Below, in pieces: positions 1 to 9,367 of a DNA stretch of 64,000 bases (positions are counted from its first letter, which is position 1; every line of letters begins with the position of its first letter). A program made the translations under genes and the position numbers. The notes beneath the pieces were generated by a model, which was not told where the DNA came from, made no database searches, and saw only the letters and a program-made list of their open reading frames with translations. This DNA comes from Amycolatopsis sacchari (lineage in GTDB: Bacteria > Actinomycetota > Actinomycetes > Mycobacteriales > Pseudonocardiaceae), in assembly GCF_900114035.1 (NCBI RefSeq), contig NZ_FORP01000001.1:496001-560000 (forward strand). The letters run 5' to 3'.

Positions 1-50
1 AAGACCTGATGAAGTGTATAACGCCATATACCGCACGGGTTTGACGCGAC

Positions 51-860
51 TCATCGTGGCTGGGCACCCCGGCATCCGGCTTCCAGTTCAAAACTCGCGA
101 CGACGCAGACCGAAGCCTGCGGCCGGGACACGCGGTCGAACTTCCGGTGCGGGTTGGCCCGCAGTAGTGCGGCGGCGCCCGGCGGGTGGTCGATCCCGTC
201 GCCTTCGGAGCTGATGGAGGTGCCGACGAACTCGGTGGCCACCACGGGCGAGGTGGGATCGTCGAAGTCGGCGTGCACGTCGGCGACGAAGTTGCCGTGG
301 GCGTTGTGGAACAGCCAGTCCTTCTGCGGGGCACCGAGCATCGTGTGTGCCGGGCTGCGGTACTGGCGGGTGTCCAGGACGTGGAAGTCCACGAGGTCCC
401 CGAGCACCAGCCTCCGGTGGATCCGGATGTCCGGCCCGGTGGGGCGCTGGGCGCGGCGCAACGGCAGGTGCTCGTAGTACGCCTGGAAGGCCGCCGCCCG
501 GCGTGCACGGAACTCGCCGCGCGGTATGCCGGTGTCGGAGTGGTCGCCGGCCCAGTTGTTCTGCACCTCGTGGTCGTCGAACACCGCGATCCACGGGAGG
601 GCCGCGTGGGCCGCCTGGAGGTTCGTGTCGGACTTGTACTGGGCGAAACGCACCCGGTAGTCGGCCAGTGTCCGCAGTTCGCGCGGGGGAGGTGCCCGCG
701 CCCGATGCCGCCCTGCGAACCGCCTTCGTAGATGTAGTCGCCGAGGAACACCACCAGGTCCAGCTCCTCCTCGGCGAGGTGGGCGTGGGCGGTGTAGTTC
801 TCCGAGGCGCGGATCGCGGCGATGACGTCCTCGCGCCAGCAGATGGCCCAGCGCGGGCAG
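51..860 (-). pseudogene. PhoD-like phosphatase, C-terminal half, broken
   Basis: Remnant of a PhoD-family secreted alkaline phosphatase/phosphodiesterase. Reading on the minus strand, one frame gives ASENYTAHAHLAEEE followed by the metal-site motif VFLGDYIYEGG. The frame is then lost near 680-690, where one base seems missing, and the next frame continues YKSDTNLQAAHAALPW and FDDHEVQNNWAGD, both hallmarks of the family. After QKDWLF the reading jumps straight to NFVADVHADFDDP and ATEFVGTSIS, so roughly 90-100 residues of the catalytic core, including the DGWDGY-type region, are absent. The N-terminal Ig-like domain is not present upstream. A frameshift plus an internal deletion make a functional enzyme very unlikely. 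The missing N-terminal part resembles a fragment near 27.0-27.2 kb. Confidence 0.8.
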
Positions 861-983
861 TTGTTGCAGGGCCTGGCGTGCCGACAGCGGGCAGCCGCAG
901 GTTGGCGACCCTGGCCTGCTCGGACGGCGCGGCGGACACGGGCGGCAGCCCGGTCGGGCCGCCCGGCCCCGGATCAGGGGGGA

Positions 984-1652
984 TCAGGACGCGGGGAGGC
1001 GATAGACGTCGGTGCGCCACAGCTGCGCGGTCTCGTCCAGCTGCGTCCAGTCGTCAGCGCGGCGGAATCCCCGTTCGGCCAGCGCCGCGTCGACCTCGGC
1101 GGCGGTGGCAGCCGCAGGGACAACGAGGTCGCCACCGCGCGGCTGGCCCTCGACGACCACGGCCTCGCCGTGGCGGCGATTCCAGTGCGTGGCGAACCGG
1201 TCCGGTTCGACGACGGGCCCGGCCGGCATGTCGGCGATCGCGGTCAGCCACGATACGCCGAGTTCCTTCAGGCGGACGTCGTCGGGCTTGCCGTCCAGCT
1301 CCAGCACCTGGTTCTGGGTGAACAGCGGATCGCCGTCGGCGTCGCAGCCCACGGTGAACAGCCCGAGGTCGGCGACGTAGGTGCAGCTCGTGCCGATCCA
1401 CTCGTAGGCAGGTTCCTCGTAGACGGTGAACCCGACCGCGGGGGCTTTCTCGATCAGCGCGTGCGCCAGGACGATGGCGCTGCCGCACGGGAAGCTGGCG
1501 GCGGTGTACCGCTCGGCCAGGTGCAGGGTCGTGTTGTCCGCGGCCTCGTCGTAGGCCAGGTCGTACTCGGCGAGGGTGTCGAGCACGGTGCGCACGCGGT
1601 GCGGCGGCACCGGAGGTCCAGTCGCCCATTTCGGATCCGCTGGGCGGCACAC
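984..1652 (-). CDS. hypothetical protein
   Basis: An open frame of about 222 codons that I do not recognise. It is acidic, without signal peptide or membrane segments, and has the look of a folded cytoplasmic protein (stretches such as YEEPAYEWIGTSCTY and DLGLFTVGCDADGDPLF). The start is uncertain: the first in-frame start gives an unusual MCRPADPKW leader, and a GTG near 1595 beginning VRTVLDTLAEYDLAYDE may be the true one; neither has a convincing ribosome site. It lies just upstream of the broken PhoD fragment on the same strand and could itself be truncated at its N-terminus. Confidence 0.5.
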   Translation of the reverse strand: MCRPADPKWATGPPVPPHRVRTVLDTLAEYDLAYDEAADNTTLHLAERYTAASFPCGSAIVLAHALIEKAPAVGFTVYEEPAYEWIGTSCTYVADLGLFTVGCDADGDPLFTQNQVLELDGKPDDVRLKELGVSWLTAIADMPAGPVVEPDRFATHWNRRHGEAVVVEGQPRGGDLVVPAAATAAEVDAALAERGFRRADDWTQLDETAQLWRTDVYRLPAS

Positions 1653-1984
1653 GACCGTTCAGCGCGGCCCGCGGCACACCGGCTGCCGAATCCCTGGGCT
1701 TCCTCGCCAGCTGGACCAGTGAGCAGACCGGCAGTCAGCGGCGCCCGTAACGCCCGGCCCGGCCCCCAGCGCGCCGTAGTAGCGGTGGCTCGCCGCGAGG
1801 CCGGCGAGCAGCAAGCAGGGTCCTCATCGGACCGACGCGCGGCCTGGCGTCCTACGGACACGCCCGCACCGGCAGCGTTCTGAACGCTCCTCCGGTGCGG
1901 GCCGGAAAAGGACTGGGCGGCTTCCAGCAGCCGGTGCTACGGTCGCGGCTCCCCGAGCCACGAAGGCCGATCCGGAGGTACTGC
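1653..1984. other. intergenic region without a clear gene
   Basis: No frame here has a good ribosome site or recognisable protein sequence. It separates the divergent hypothetical gene and the MFS transporter and should hold the transporter promoter. The only confident element is the GGAGG ribosome site at 1974-1978 in front of the transporter. Confidence 0.4.
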
Positions 1985-3259
1985 ATGCTGCGAGGACTCC
2001 TGCCCGGTACGGCACCGCTGCGGAGTTCCCGGGATTTCCGGTTGCTGTGGTGCTCCGGGTTCGTCACCTCGTTCGGGACCGTGCTCACGTTGCTCGCCAT
2101 CCCGGTGCAGATCAAGGAGATCACCGGCTCTCCGCTCGCGGTCGGCCTGCTGGGCACGGTCGAGCTCGTGCCGATGGTCGTCTTCGGGCTGTACGGCGGG
2201 GTGCTCGCCGACGCCCTCGACCGGCGGCTGATGGCGGTGGTCACCGAGCTGGTCCTCGGGGTGCTCTCGGCCGGGTTGCTGGTGAACGCGTTGCTGGACC
2301 GGCCCCTGCTCTGGCCGTTGTACGCGGCCGTCAGCGCAGCGGCCGTGGTGCAGGGGCTCCAGGGACCGGCGCTGACCGCGATGGTGCCGCGGCTGGTGCC
2401 CGCCGACCTGATGGCCGAGGCGATGGCGCTGAACTCACTGCGCGCCAACATCTCCGCGATCGGCGGCTCCGCTGTCGCCGGCGTGCTGATCTCCCTGCTC
2501 GGTCTGCCGACCGCGTACCTCGTCGACGTCGTCACGTTCGCGTGTTCGGTGCTGCTGATGCTCCGGGTGCGGCCGCAGCCGGTCACCGGTCACTCGTCGG
2601 CGCCGTCGCTGAGCCCGCTGGCCGCGGGAGTCCGGTACGCGCTGGCCCGGCCCGTGCTGGTGGGCAGTTACTTGGTGGATCTGGTGGCCACCGCGCTGGC
2701 CCTGCCGTTCGCGCTGTTCGCGTTCCTCGCCGCGGATCTCGGCGCGGATCTCGGCGCGCCGTGGACGCTGGGCCTGATGTTCTCCGCGACCGCCGCCGGT
2801 GGTGTGCTCGCGGCCGCCACCAGCGGATGGGCGGCGCGGATCCGGCGGCACGGCGTGGCGACGCTGCTCGCCTCCGCCGCCTGGGGGGTGGCGGTGGCCG
2901 GTGCCGGGCTCAGCCCGTGGTGGCCGCTGACACTCGGCGCGCTCGCGCTCGGTGGTGCGGCCCACTTCGTCGCCGACCTCTTCCGCGGTGTGCTGTGGAA
3001 CCACCTCGTCCCGGACCGCTTGCGCGGTCGCCTGGCGGGCATCGAACTGCTGGTCGGCTCCGCGGGCCCGCAGCTGGGCGACTTGCGGGCGGGCGTGTTC
3101 GGCGGTTTTCTCGGCATCCGGCGCGCGGTGTGGACCGGCGGGCTGGCGTGCGTCGCCGGAATCGGCATGGTCGCCGCGGGGGCCCGGGCGCTGGTGCGAT
3201 ACGAGTACGAACCGGCCGAATGCGAGGCCGGGCGGCTTTGTTCCCCGGTGCCGGATTGA
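1985..3259 (+). CDS. MFS transporter, EntS-like exporter family
   Basis: A 424-residue major facilitator with about twelve hydrophobic segments. The N-terminal LRSSRDFRLLWCSGFVTSFG and the loop between TM2 and TM3 (GGVLADALDRR) match the MFS_3/EntS exporter group, which export siderophores, antibiotics or small metabolites at the plasma membrane. The ATG at 1985 has GGAGG six bases upstream, so longer starts are rejected. The substrate cannot be told. It stands alone, followed by convergent decayed genes. Confidence 0.85.
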   Translation: MLRGLLPGTAPLRSSRDFRLLWCSGFVTSFGTVLTLLAIPVQIKEITGSPLAVGLLGTVELVPMVVFGLYGGVLADALDRRLMAVVTELVLGVLSAGLLVNALLDRPLLWPLYAAVSAAAVVQGLQGPALTAMVPRLVPADLMAEAMALNSLRANISAIGGSAVAGVLISLLGLPTAYLVDVVTFACSVLLMLRVRPQPVTGHSSAPSLSPLAAGVRYALARPVLVGSYLVDLVATALALPFALFAFLAADLGADLGAPWTLGLMFSATAAGGVLAAATSGWAARIRRHGVATLLASAAWGVAVAGAGLSPWWPLTLGALALGGAAHFVADLFRGVLWNHLVPDRLRGRLAGIELLVGSAGPQLGDLRAGVFGGFLGIRRAVWTGGLACVAGIGMVAAGARALVRYEYEPAECEAGRLCSPVPD

Positions 3260-3293
3260 GCCATTTCCGGCTCCCGGCGTCAGGTTGTCCCGC

Positions 3294-3696
3294 TCAACCG
3301 AGGCCGGTCGGGACCAGGCTCGCGGTGAGGGTGGGATCCCAGTAGTCCCGCCAGGTGATGCCCTTGCCGTCGCGGATCCGGACGACGTCGGCGTAGCGCA
3401 CCTCGTAGGGCTGCTGGGTGGGTGTGACGGCGCCGTCCACCACGAACTCGGCGATGATCACCTTCCGGTCCGTGGTCTCCAGGATCGCCAGGTCGCGCAC
3501 CTCGTGGAAGTCGGGGTAGTTGTGGATGTGGCTCCAGATTTCGTCGCGGCCTTCGAGGCGCTTCGGCCAGCCGTCGGGGGCGAACGGGTGCTCCATCACG
3601 GCATTCTCGGCGGACACGTCGAGGAAGGCCGTCATGTCCTTGCTGAGCAGGATGTCGAGTGCGCGACGGAAAGACGTCGGCGGGGCCGTCGGCCAT
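3294..3696 (-). pseudogene. SnoaL/NTF2-like protein with a frameshift near its start
   Basis: The downstream part encodes a typical small SnoaL-like fold protein (FRRALDILLSKDMTAFLDV, then HPFAPDGWPKRLEGRDEIW, ending PTGLG). The natural start, ATG at 3696 with a GGAAAGG-type ribosome site, opens MADGPADV in a different frame. Removing one T from the TTT run (AAA at 3670-3672 on the plus strand) joins them as MADGPADVFRRALDILLSKDM, exactly as expected for the family. So either the gene carries a one-base insertion or the sequence has an error there. Translation from an internal ATG at MTAFLDV would lose the first helix. It probably formed an operon with the TetR gene just upstream. Confidence 0.75.
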
Positions 3697-3723
3697 GGTG
3701 CGGCCCCTTTCCTTGTGGCGAAA

Positions 3724-4128
3724 CTACTCGGTTTCTCTGCCGATGAGCAGGGACTCGCAGAGCTCCGTGAGCCAGGTGAGGTCGGTGGTTCCCCGTAGCC
3801 GCGGATCGTCGCGCCACCGCCGGACGATCTCCGTCCACATCTGCTCGTGGCGCGCGGGGATGTGCCGTCGGCTCTCCGCGAGCAGCAACGGGTCGTGCCG
3901 GGCCGCCTCGGCGAGTGACTGCAAAAGCATGCCGTTCGCGTCGATCGCCGAGGCGGCGAGCCGCAGACCGGACAGGACGTCCTCGCGCAAGGAGCCGTGC
4001 GCCGGCACGCTCCATTCCCGGGAAACGTTCCGCCGGACCGCGGCGACGAACAATTCCTGCTTGCTCGACCAATGCCGGTAGAGGGTGGCCTTCGAAGCAC
4101 CGGTCACGACGGCGACGGCACGTCCCAA
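3724..4128 (-). pseudogene. TetR-family regulator lacking its N-terminal helices
   Basis: The frame contains the recognition-helix part of a TetR DNA-binding domain, GASKATLYRHWSSKQELFVAAVRR, followed by a helical ligand-binding region of ordinary length ending LLIGRETE. The usual first 25-30 residues (helix 1 and the T-IA-AG start of helix 2) are missing: upstream there is only MGRAVAVVT from a TTG codon, and the earlier sequence is not TetR-like in any frame. A deletion at the 5' end is the simplest reading. It sits about 30 bp before the SnoaL-like gene, which is also damaged. Confidence 0.7.
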
Positions 4129-4194
4129 ACCCTAGTTGTGCCACCGACCCTCATCGTCCACAGGTTGCGCCGTGGCAGGCGGGGCGGCTCGGCC

Positions 4195-6240
4195 TTACCT
4201 CCGCCGCGCGGGGCAGACAGCGCTGAGGTCGGCGATGAACGTCGTGCTCGGCGCACCCAGGCCGGTGGCGTCGTCGTAGCCGGCCGTCGCCTGCAGCACG
4301 CCGTCCTCCCCTTCGGTGAACAGCATCGGGTCGGTCTGGGCCGGTGACTCGAAGCCGTACTCGATCGGCGGGTGGGCCGGATCAACCGGCAGGATGTCGC
4401 GGTACGCCCCGGTGGCCCGCGCGCGGTACAGCAGCGGGTTGACGAAACCCAGCGGGTGCCCGACCGCCTGGATCACGTCGGCCTCCATCCCGGCCAGCAG
4501 CGGAGACGAAAGGCTCGTGCCGCTGCCCTGGGCCGCCTCGTCGTACTGCCCCTCGACGAGCGCCCCGGTGTAGCCGATGAGCGTGGGAATACCGGCGTCC
4601 AGCGCAATGTCCGGTCCGGCGCGGCCGGGCCGCTGGCTGCCGTCCAGCGTGCTCAGCTCGGTCGGCACGACCGGTTTCTGGTAGTCCGGCTGCGGGTAGT
4701 AGGGGCTGACCCCGCCACCGGTGCCGCCATCGAAATCGCCCGGCGGAGCAGGCTGGTACCCGGTTCCGTCGGCGTTCGGCTGGGTGACGTGCCGCCCCCA
4801 CGGGTAATCCCCGATCACCGAGCCGTCCGCGCCGAGGGCCAGGCTGGTCCCGCCGACGTCGGTGGACCAGGGGTCGTCGGCCGGGAAGGCCACGTAGACC
4901 GGTTTTCCGGAGAGCGTGTTACCGCTGTCGCCCGCGGAGAAGTCGAACCCGATACCCTCCAGGGCGCCCTGTTCCAGGATTTCGTCCCAGGGCAGCAGGT
5001 CGGCGGGCCCGTAGGTCTGCTCACCCCGTGCCCACGAGCCGGTGGCGACGTCCGCGAGCCGCTCGTCCACGACCTTGGTCACCGCGTCGAGGCCGTGGCG
5101 AAAATAGTCAGACCCGGCCCCGGAAAAGGTCGTGCAGTCCATGCCGACGTAGACCAGTTTCGCGTCCGGCGCCGCCAGGTGCACCGCCTCGATGTCGATG
5201 GCCGACTCGATCCATTGCCCGGCCAGGCCGCCAGGCGCGTTCGAGTGGGACGCGGCGGCGGCCGAATCGCTGGTGCAGTGGGATGACGACGGGGGGCTGA
5301 CGTCGTCCTCGACGTACTGCCCTGGCGCGAAACCGGGCAGGTCGTGGTCGGCAAAGAACCGGTCGGCGTCCGCGGGCATGTCGGGATTGCGGTCGTCCAG
5401 GACGACGGCGACCGTGGCGCCCTTGCCGCTCTGCGGGCTGGTGTCCAGCCCGTAGGCATGCCGCATCTGCTGCGGGGTGTACCCGCAGATCGGGGTGGGT
5501 GCGGTGGTCTGGCCGAAGGCCTCGGGAATCGGCGTGGTGTGCTCGGCCCAGTAGTGCGAGCAGGGGATGTCCGTCGCGCTCGCGGTCCGGGTGGTGCGGG
5601 CCGCCGGGACGGTGGGGGAGTCGTTGGGCGAGCCGGTTGTCCTGGGCAGCGCCGTTTCGTCGAAGCCGGTGATGCTGAGGATGTCCGGCCCCAGTTCGGC
5701 CGGGACCGTGAGATCACCGGTCACGCCGACCTGCCGGAAGGTGGAGCTGCCGATGGGGGCCGGGCTGTCGTACTCGTCGACCCGGGTGGCGAAGGCCGTG
5801 TCGAAGGTGGCGGCCGTGGTGGTGATGCCGAGGTAGTGGTCGGTGGTCGCGGTGATCGTGATGCCCTGGCCGGTCAGCCAGTCGCGCACCGCGGCGACCT
5901 GGTCGGCCGTCGGGCCGAACGTCCGCTGGAACTGCGCCGGGGTCAGGAAATGGCCGTACTGCGGCGAATCCGGATCGGACACGCCCGTCGCGGCGGCCGC
6001 GACACCCGGCCGGTCGGCCAGGTACACCCGCAGGTTGAGCACCTGGGCCGGGTCGAGCGGTTTGCTGGTGCCGGACAGGTTCGTCGGATCGGGGCTGGGC
6101 AGCACGACCCTGGACGGGACCGAGGCCGCGCCGGCGGGCGGCGAAGGAGCCATCAGCGCCCCCGCGGCGACCAGCGTCAGCGCCGCCCCGCCCCAGCGTC
6201 GGGCCCGCCGCCGGGCCGCCGCGTACACATGCACAGACAT
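4195..6240 (-). CDS. secreted S53 peptidase (sedolisin/kumamolisin type)
   Basis: A 681-residue acid-acting serine-carboxyl endopeptidase. Residues 1-40 form a signal peptide (Arg-rich start, LTLVAAGALM core, PPAGAA cleavage region). The pro-kumamolisin activation domain covers about 45-195. The catalytic domain carries the expected residues: Glu345 and Asp349 in WIESAIDIE, the oxyanion Asp438 in FSAGDSG, and the nucleophile Ser576 in GSGTSLSSP. The calcium-site region near the C-terminus (RDILPV... GYDDATGLGAP) is also present. Length matches a full pro-enzyme, so it should be secreted and self-activated at low pH. It is monocistronic; the ATG is the only sensible start before the signal peptide. 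Confidence 0.93.
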   Translation of the reverse strand: MSVHVYAAARRRARRWGGAALTLVAAGALMAPSPPAGAASVPSRVVLPSPDPTNLSGTSKPLDPAQVLNLRVYLADRPGVAAAATGVSDPDSPQYGHFLTPAQFQRTFGPTADQVAAVRDWLTGQGITITATTDHYLGITTTAATFDTAFATRVDEYDSPAPIGSSTFRQVGVTGDLTVPAELGPDILSITGFDETALPRTTGSPNDSPTVPAARTTRTASATDIPCSHYWAEHTTPIPEAFGQTTAPTPICGYTPQQMRHAYGLDTSPQSGKGATVAVVLDDRNPDMPADADRFFADHDLPGFAPGQYVEDDVSPPSSSHCTSDSAAAASHSNAPGGLAGQWIESAIDIEAVHLAAPDAKLVYVGMDCTTFSGAGSDYFRHGLDAVTKVVDERLADVATGSWARGEQTYGPADLLPWDEILEQGALEGIGFDFSAGDSGNTLSGKPVYVAFPADDPWSTDVGGTSLALGADGSVIGDYPWGRHVTQPNADGTGYQPAPPGDFDGGTGGGVSPYYPQPDYQKPVVPTELSTLDGSQRPGRAGPDIALDAGIPTLIGYTGALVEGQYDEAAQGSGTSLSSPLLAGMEADVIQAVGHPLGFVNPLLYRARATGAYRDILPVDPAHPPIEYGFESPAQTDPMLFTEGEDGVLQATAGYDDATGLGAPSTTFIADLSAVCPARRR

Positions 6241-6351
6241 GCTGCTCCGTTCCTGAGAAAGCTGGCGAGGACATCCCGTAAGACGCGGCGCGACACCGGC
6301 TTCGTTGAGGAGACTGGAACAGGTCTTCGACCCGCCGCCGCAGGGTGCCCG

Positions 6352-7140
6352 TTAGGGCAGGCTGGCCACAACGATCATCCGCCTGTGATCGGCCGTCAGC
6401 GGTCGTCCGTCCTCGCCGTGTCCGGTCACCGCGGCGAACCCCGCTGCGAGCAGCCAGTCGCGGAGCTCGGGGAACCCGAACAACCGCTTGACGAAGGACG
6501 TCCGGCGGGATCGCCCATCGCGAAGGACCGTTCGCTCAGCCTCGAACCGCCCGGTCAACGCGTCGAGGCGGTAGCGGTCGACGAGCATGTCACCGTCGTC
6601 TCGCGCTGCCACGACCCGCGAGGGCGTGTACGCAGCGAGAAACGACGTGAGGTTGTCCAAGTCCATCACCAGCCGGCCGCCCGGCCGCAGGGCGCCGACG
6701 ATGGCCCGCAGGACGACGCGGTTGGTGGTGTCGTCGAAATAGCCGAACGCCGTGGACCAGTTGATCACCCGGTCGAACCGTGCCGTCCACGGAATCCGGC
6801 GCATGTCGCCGGCCACGTACTCGACGCTGACGCCGATGGCAGCCGCGTCGGCGCGGGCCCGCTCCAGGAAAACGGCCGAGGAGTCGAGACCGGTGACCCG
6901 GCAGCCGCGCGCGGCGAGACGATTGGCCAGATCCCCGTGCCCGCAGGCGAGGTCCAGCACGCTCAGGTTCGGTCGCAGATCCAGCAACCGCCACGCCAAC
7001 TCCGCGACCGTCTCGCCCGACAACCCAGTGGCGGGAAGGGCCGGTCCTCGCCCGGGGAATCCGGTTCCGCCATCGGGAGCAGCGAAGAAATGCAAGTAGT
7101 CTTCGTCGTACATCGCCGCCGCGTCGAACAGGTCGCTCAT
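6352..7140 (-). CDS. class I SAM-dependent methyltransferase
   Basis: About 262 residues. Motif I of the SAM-binding Rossmann fold is clear (VLDLACGHGDLANRLAARG, then VTGLDSS), followed by a motif II/post-I acidic loop (VEYVAGDMRRIPW) and RPGGRLVMDLDN. The start at MSDLFDAAAMYDEDYLHFF is chosen because this opening is typical of the family; a longer in-frame start exists at 7182 but adds an unlikely leader. The acceptor substrate is unknown. It lies between the S53 peptidase and the fdhA remnant on the same strand without tight coupling. Confidence 0.85.
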   Translation of the reverse strand: MSDLFDAAAMYDEDYLHFFAAPDGGTGFPGRGPALPATGLSGETVAELAWRLLDLRPNLSVLDLACGHGDLANRLAARGCRVTGLDSSAVFLERARADAAAIGVSVEYVAGDMRRIPWTARFDRVINWSTAFGYFDDTTNRVVLRAIVGALRPGGRLVMDLDNLTSFLAAYTPSRVVAARDDGDMLVDRYRLDALTGRFEAERTVLRDGRSRRTSFVKRLFGFPELRDWLLAAGFAAVTGHGEDGRPLTADHRRMIVVASLP

Positions 7141-7264
7141 GCCGCGGAGATTAGAGAGGATCACTAACCCGGGCAACACCATTACCGGCTGCGATGCCGA
7201 TCGCGCCGCAGCCGGTGCGGTGGAGGTCCCCGGCGTGCGCGGGCACGGTTTCCAGCTTGCTCGG

Positions 7265-8315
7265 TTACGGCCGCAGCAGGACCTTGGTCCAGCCGTTCTC
7301 GCGGTGGTCGAACTTGTCGTAGCCTTCGGCGGCGTCGTCGAGGCGGAGTTCGTGGGAGACGAGGAACGACGGGTTCGCGCGGCCCGCGACGATCAGGTCG
7401 CGCAGCTGCCGGTTGTAGCGCTTGACCGGGTACTGCCCGGTGCCCATGTGCTGACCCTTGCTGAACAAAGTGCCGTACTGGAAGGGAATCCGGGCCCTGC
7501 TGGGCCTGTTCGGTCGCGGCCCCGGGGTCTTGGGGCAGGTACACGCCGACGACGCCGATCCCGCCCGTCGACCGCACCGACTCGACGAGCTTGTCCAGCA
7601 CGAGTTCCGGATGCTCCTGTCCTGAGGGGTCGTGTGCCTGGTAGCCCACGGCTTCGACGCCGCAGTCGGCGCCCTTCCCGCCGGTCGCGTCGAGGATCTG
7701 CTGGGCCGGGTCGGCCTGGGAGAAGTCGACCGGCTGCGCGCCGATCTTCTCGGCGAGCGCGAGCCGTCCGGGTTCCTTATCCACCACGAAAACCTTGGCG
7801 GCGCCCCGGATGATCGCGCTGTGCGCGGCCATCAGCCCGACGGGCCCCGCGCCGAACACCACCACCGACTCGCCGGGACGCAACCCGGCGAGTTCGGCGC
7901 CGTGCCAGCCGGTGGGGAAGATGTCGGAGAGCATGGTGAAGTCGTTCTCGTGGTCGTTGCCAGGCGGCAGCCGGAGCAGGTTGAAGTCCGCGTGGGGCAC
8001 GCGGAGGTATTCGGCCTGCCCGCCGTCGTAAGGGCCCATGTTGGCGTAGCCGTAGGCCGCGCCGTCCATGCCTTCGGTGGGGTTGGTGCGCAGGCAGAAC
8101 GACGCCCAGCCAGCCTCGCAGTTGCGGCAGGACCCGCAGGCGATGTTGAACGGCACCGAGACGCGGCCACCGGCCTCGATGCGGCCGACGGCGCTGCCCG
8201 CCTCCGCCACGACGCCCATGTTCTCGTGGCCGAGGATCTTGCCTTCCTCCACCGAAGTGCGGCCTTCGTACATGTGCAGATCGGATCCGCAGATGTTGGT
8301 GGTGGTGATGTGCAC
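7265..8315 (-). pseudogene. fdhA: glutathione-independent formaldehyde dehydrogenase, frameshifted
   Basis: Zinc-dependent alcohol dehydrogenase family. The first part is nearly canonical: ITTTNICGSDLHMYEGRT (catalytic zinc Cys), GHENMG, the structural-zinc cysteines in ACGSCRNCEAGWASFC, and the NAD fold VVVFGAGPVGLMAA. After EQAQQG the frame is broken near 7487-7495; removing one C of a GGGCCC run restores QQGRIPFQYGTLFSKGQHMGTGQ and continues to HRENGWTKVLLRP. The normal N-terminal 30 residues (MKAVVYKG...) are also missing: in-frame sequence upstream of HITTTN is unrelated and reaches a stop near 8391 with no ATG. Two independent lesions suggest a pseudogene rather than one base-calling error. 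Confidence 0.85.
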
Positions 8316-8803
8316 GATCGCATCACCCGGCGACGAGCGGTCCAGGCGGCCTACCCGAGCCTGCGGCGGGTAAACGTCGCCGCGCGCTCAGGGCAGGACG
8401 AGCAACCCGGTCGGCATTGCGGCACCGGATGACCGGAATGGAAGCGGTGGAGACCGCCGGCACCAGCCTGAGCACGCGAAGGGGACTGGCACACGTCCGG
8501 CGTGAGTCGCGAGCAGGGCGACCAACACCGCGCGCGGTCGGACGAACCGGAGGCCACGCGGTTTCCGGCGCCGTGTGGCCCGACGCGGCGTACGGCGTCC
8601 CCGGGGTTTGCCCTGCCCGGTGGTGGACGGGGGAAGGCCGGCAGGGGCGAGCGCGAACAGCGGCCCGGTTGAGCTCACGGTGACGCGCCCGGCTGTGCAG
8701 CTCGAACCGGTCGACGCTGCGGTAGTACTCGGGCAGCGTCACGGCGACCAGGACCAGCGCGCCGTTGACCGTGCTCCACACCGCTCGCGCGCCGGCACGG
8801 GGT
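8316..8803. other. gene-free or degenerate stretch
   Basis: I see no complete gene. On the minus strand a hydrophobic piece (VNGALVLVAVTLPEYYRSVDRFEL, near 8690-8780) looks like the tail of a membrane protein, but it has no supported start or stop. The stretch lies between the decayed fdhA and the hemerythrin-like gene and fits the general erosion of this end of the window. Confidence 0.4.
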
Positions 8804-9367
8804 TCAGCCGTTACGGTTGCGCAGCGCGTCGCGCAGGCGGTCGATGAGCCCGGCGCCGGGGTCGAGGATCAGGTTGGCCGGGGGCTTGTCGGGTGCGGCA
8901 GGGTGCGGTCGGGTGGGGGCGATCTTCTTGGCCTTGACCACCTTCTCGCCGAGTTCGCGCAGTTCCTCGGCGCTGCAGGCCTGCTGCAGTTTGGGCAGGA
9001 GGTCTTCTTCTTCGTCCTTGATGTGGTGGCGGATGTCCTTCATCAGATCGCCGAGCAGCTGGTCGAAGCGGGGGTCGTCGGCGGGAACGTTCTCTAGCTG
9101 CTTCATCACCTGTTCTGCTTCCGCGTGTTCCTCGAGTTCGTGGTCGGCGAGCTCGTCGCCGTTGTCGAGGTAGCGGCGGGCCGCGGGGTACATGAGCTGT
9201 TCCTCGGCCACGGAGTGTCGCACCAGTTCGGTGATGACGTGGTCGGCGAGCCGCCGGCGGTGGTCAGGGGTGCCCTCGCCGGTTTCCAGCTCCTGGAAGA
9301 TCTGCTCGACCTCGCGGTGGTCGGTGGTGATGACGGAGATCAGGTCGGTCTTGTCAGTGGCGGTCAT
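8804..9367 (-). CDS. hemerythrin HHE-domain protein
   Basis: A 187-residue cytoplasmic four-helix protein of the HHE cation-binding family, which binds a di-iron (or similar) centre and is linked to oxygen, NO or redox sensing. The metal-ligand pattern is intact: TTDHREVEQIFQELE, RHSVAEEQLMYP, DHELEEHAEAEQV and IRHHIKDEEEDLLP. The C-terminal 40 residues (PTRPHPAAPDKPP and on) are proline-rich and probably disordered. The ATG at MTATDKTD follows a GGAG-like site; the longer upstream frame is rejected because it encodes no family sequence. It is monocistronic; partners are not evident. Confidence 0.88.
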   Translation of the reverse strand: MTATDKTDLISVITTDHREVEQIFQELETGEGTPDHRRRLADHVITELVRHSVAEEQLMYPAARRYLDNGDELADHELEEHAEAEQVMKQLENVPADDPRFDQLLGDLMKDIRHHIKDEEEDLLPKLQQACSAEELRELGEKVVKAKKIAPTRPHPAAPDKPPANLILDPGAGLIDRLRDALRNRNG

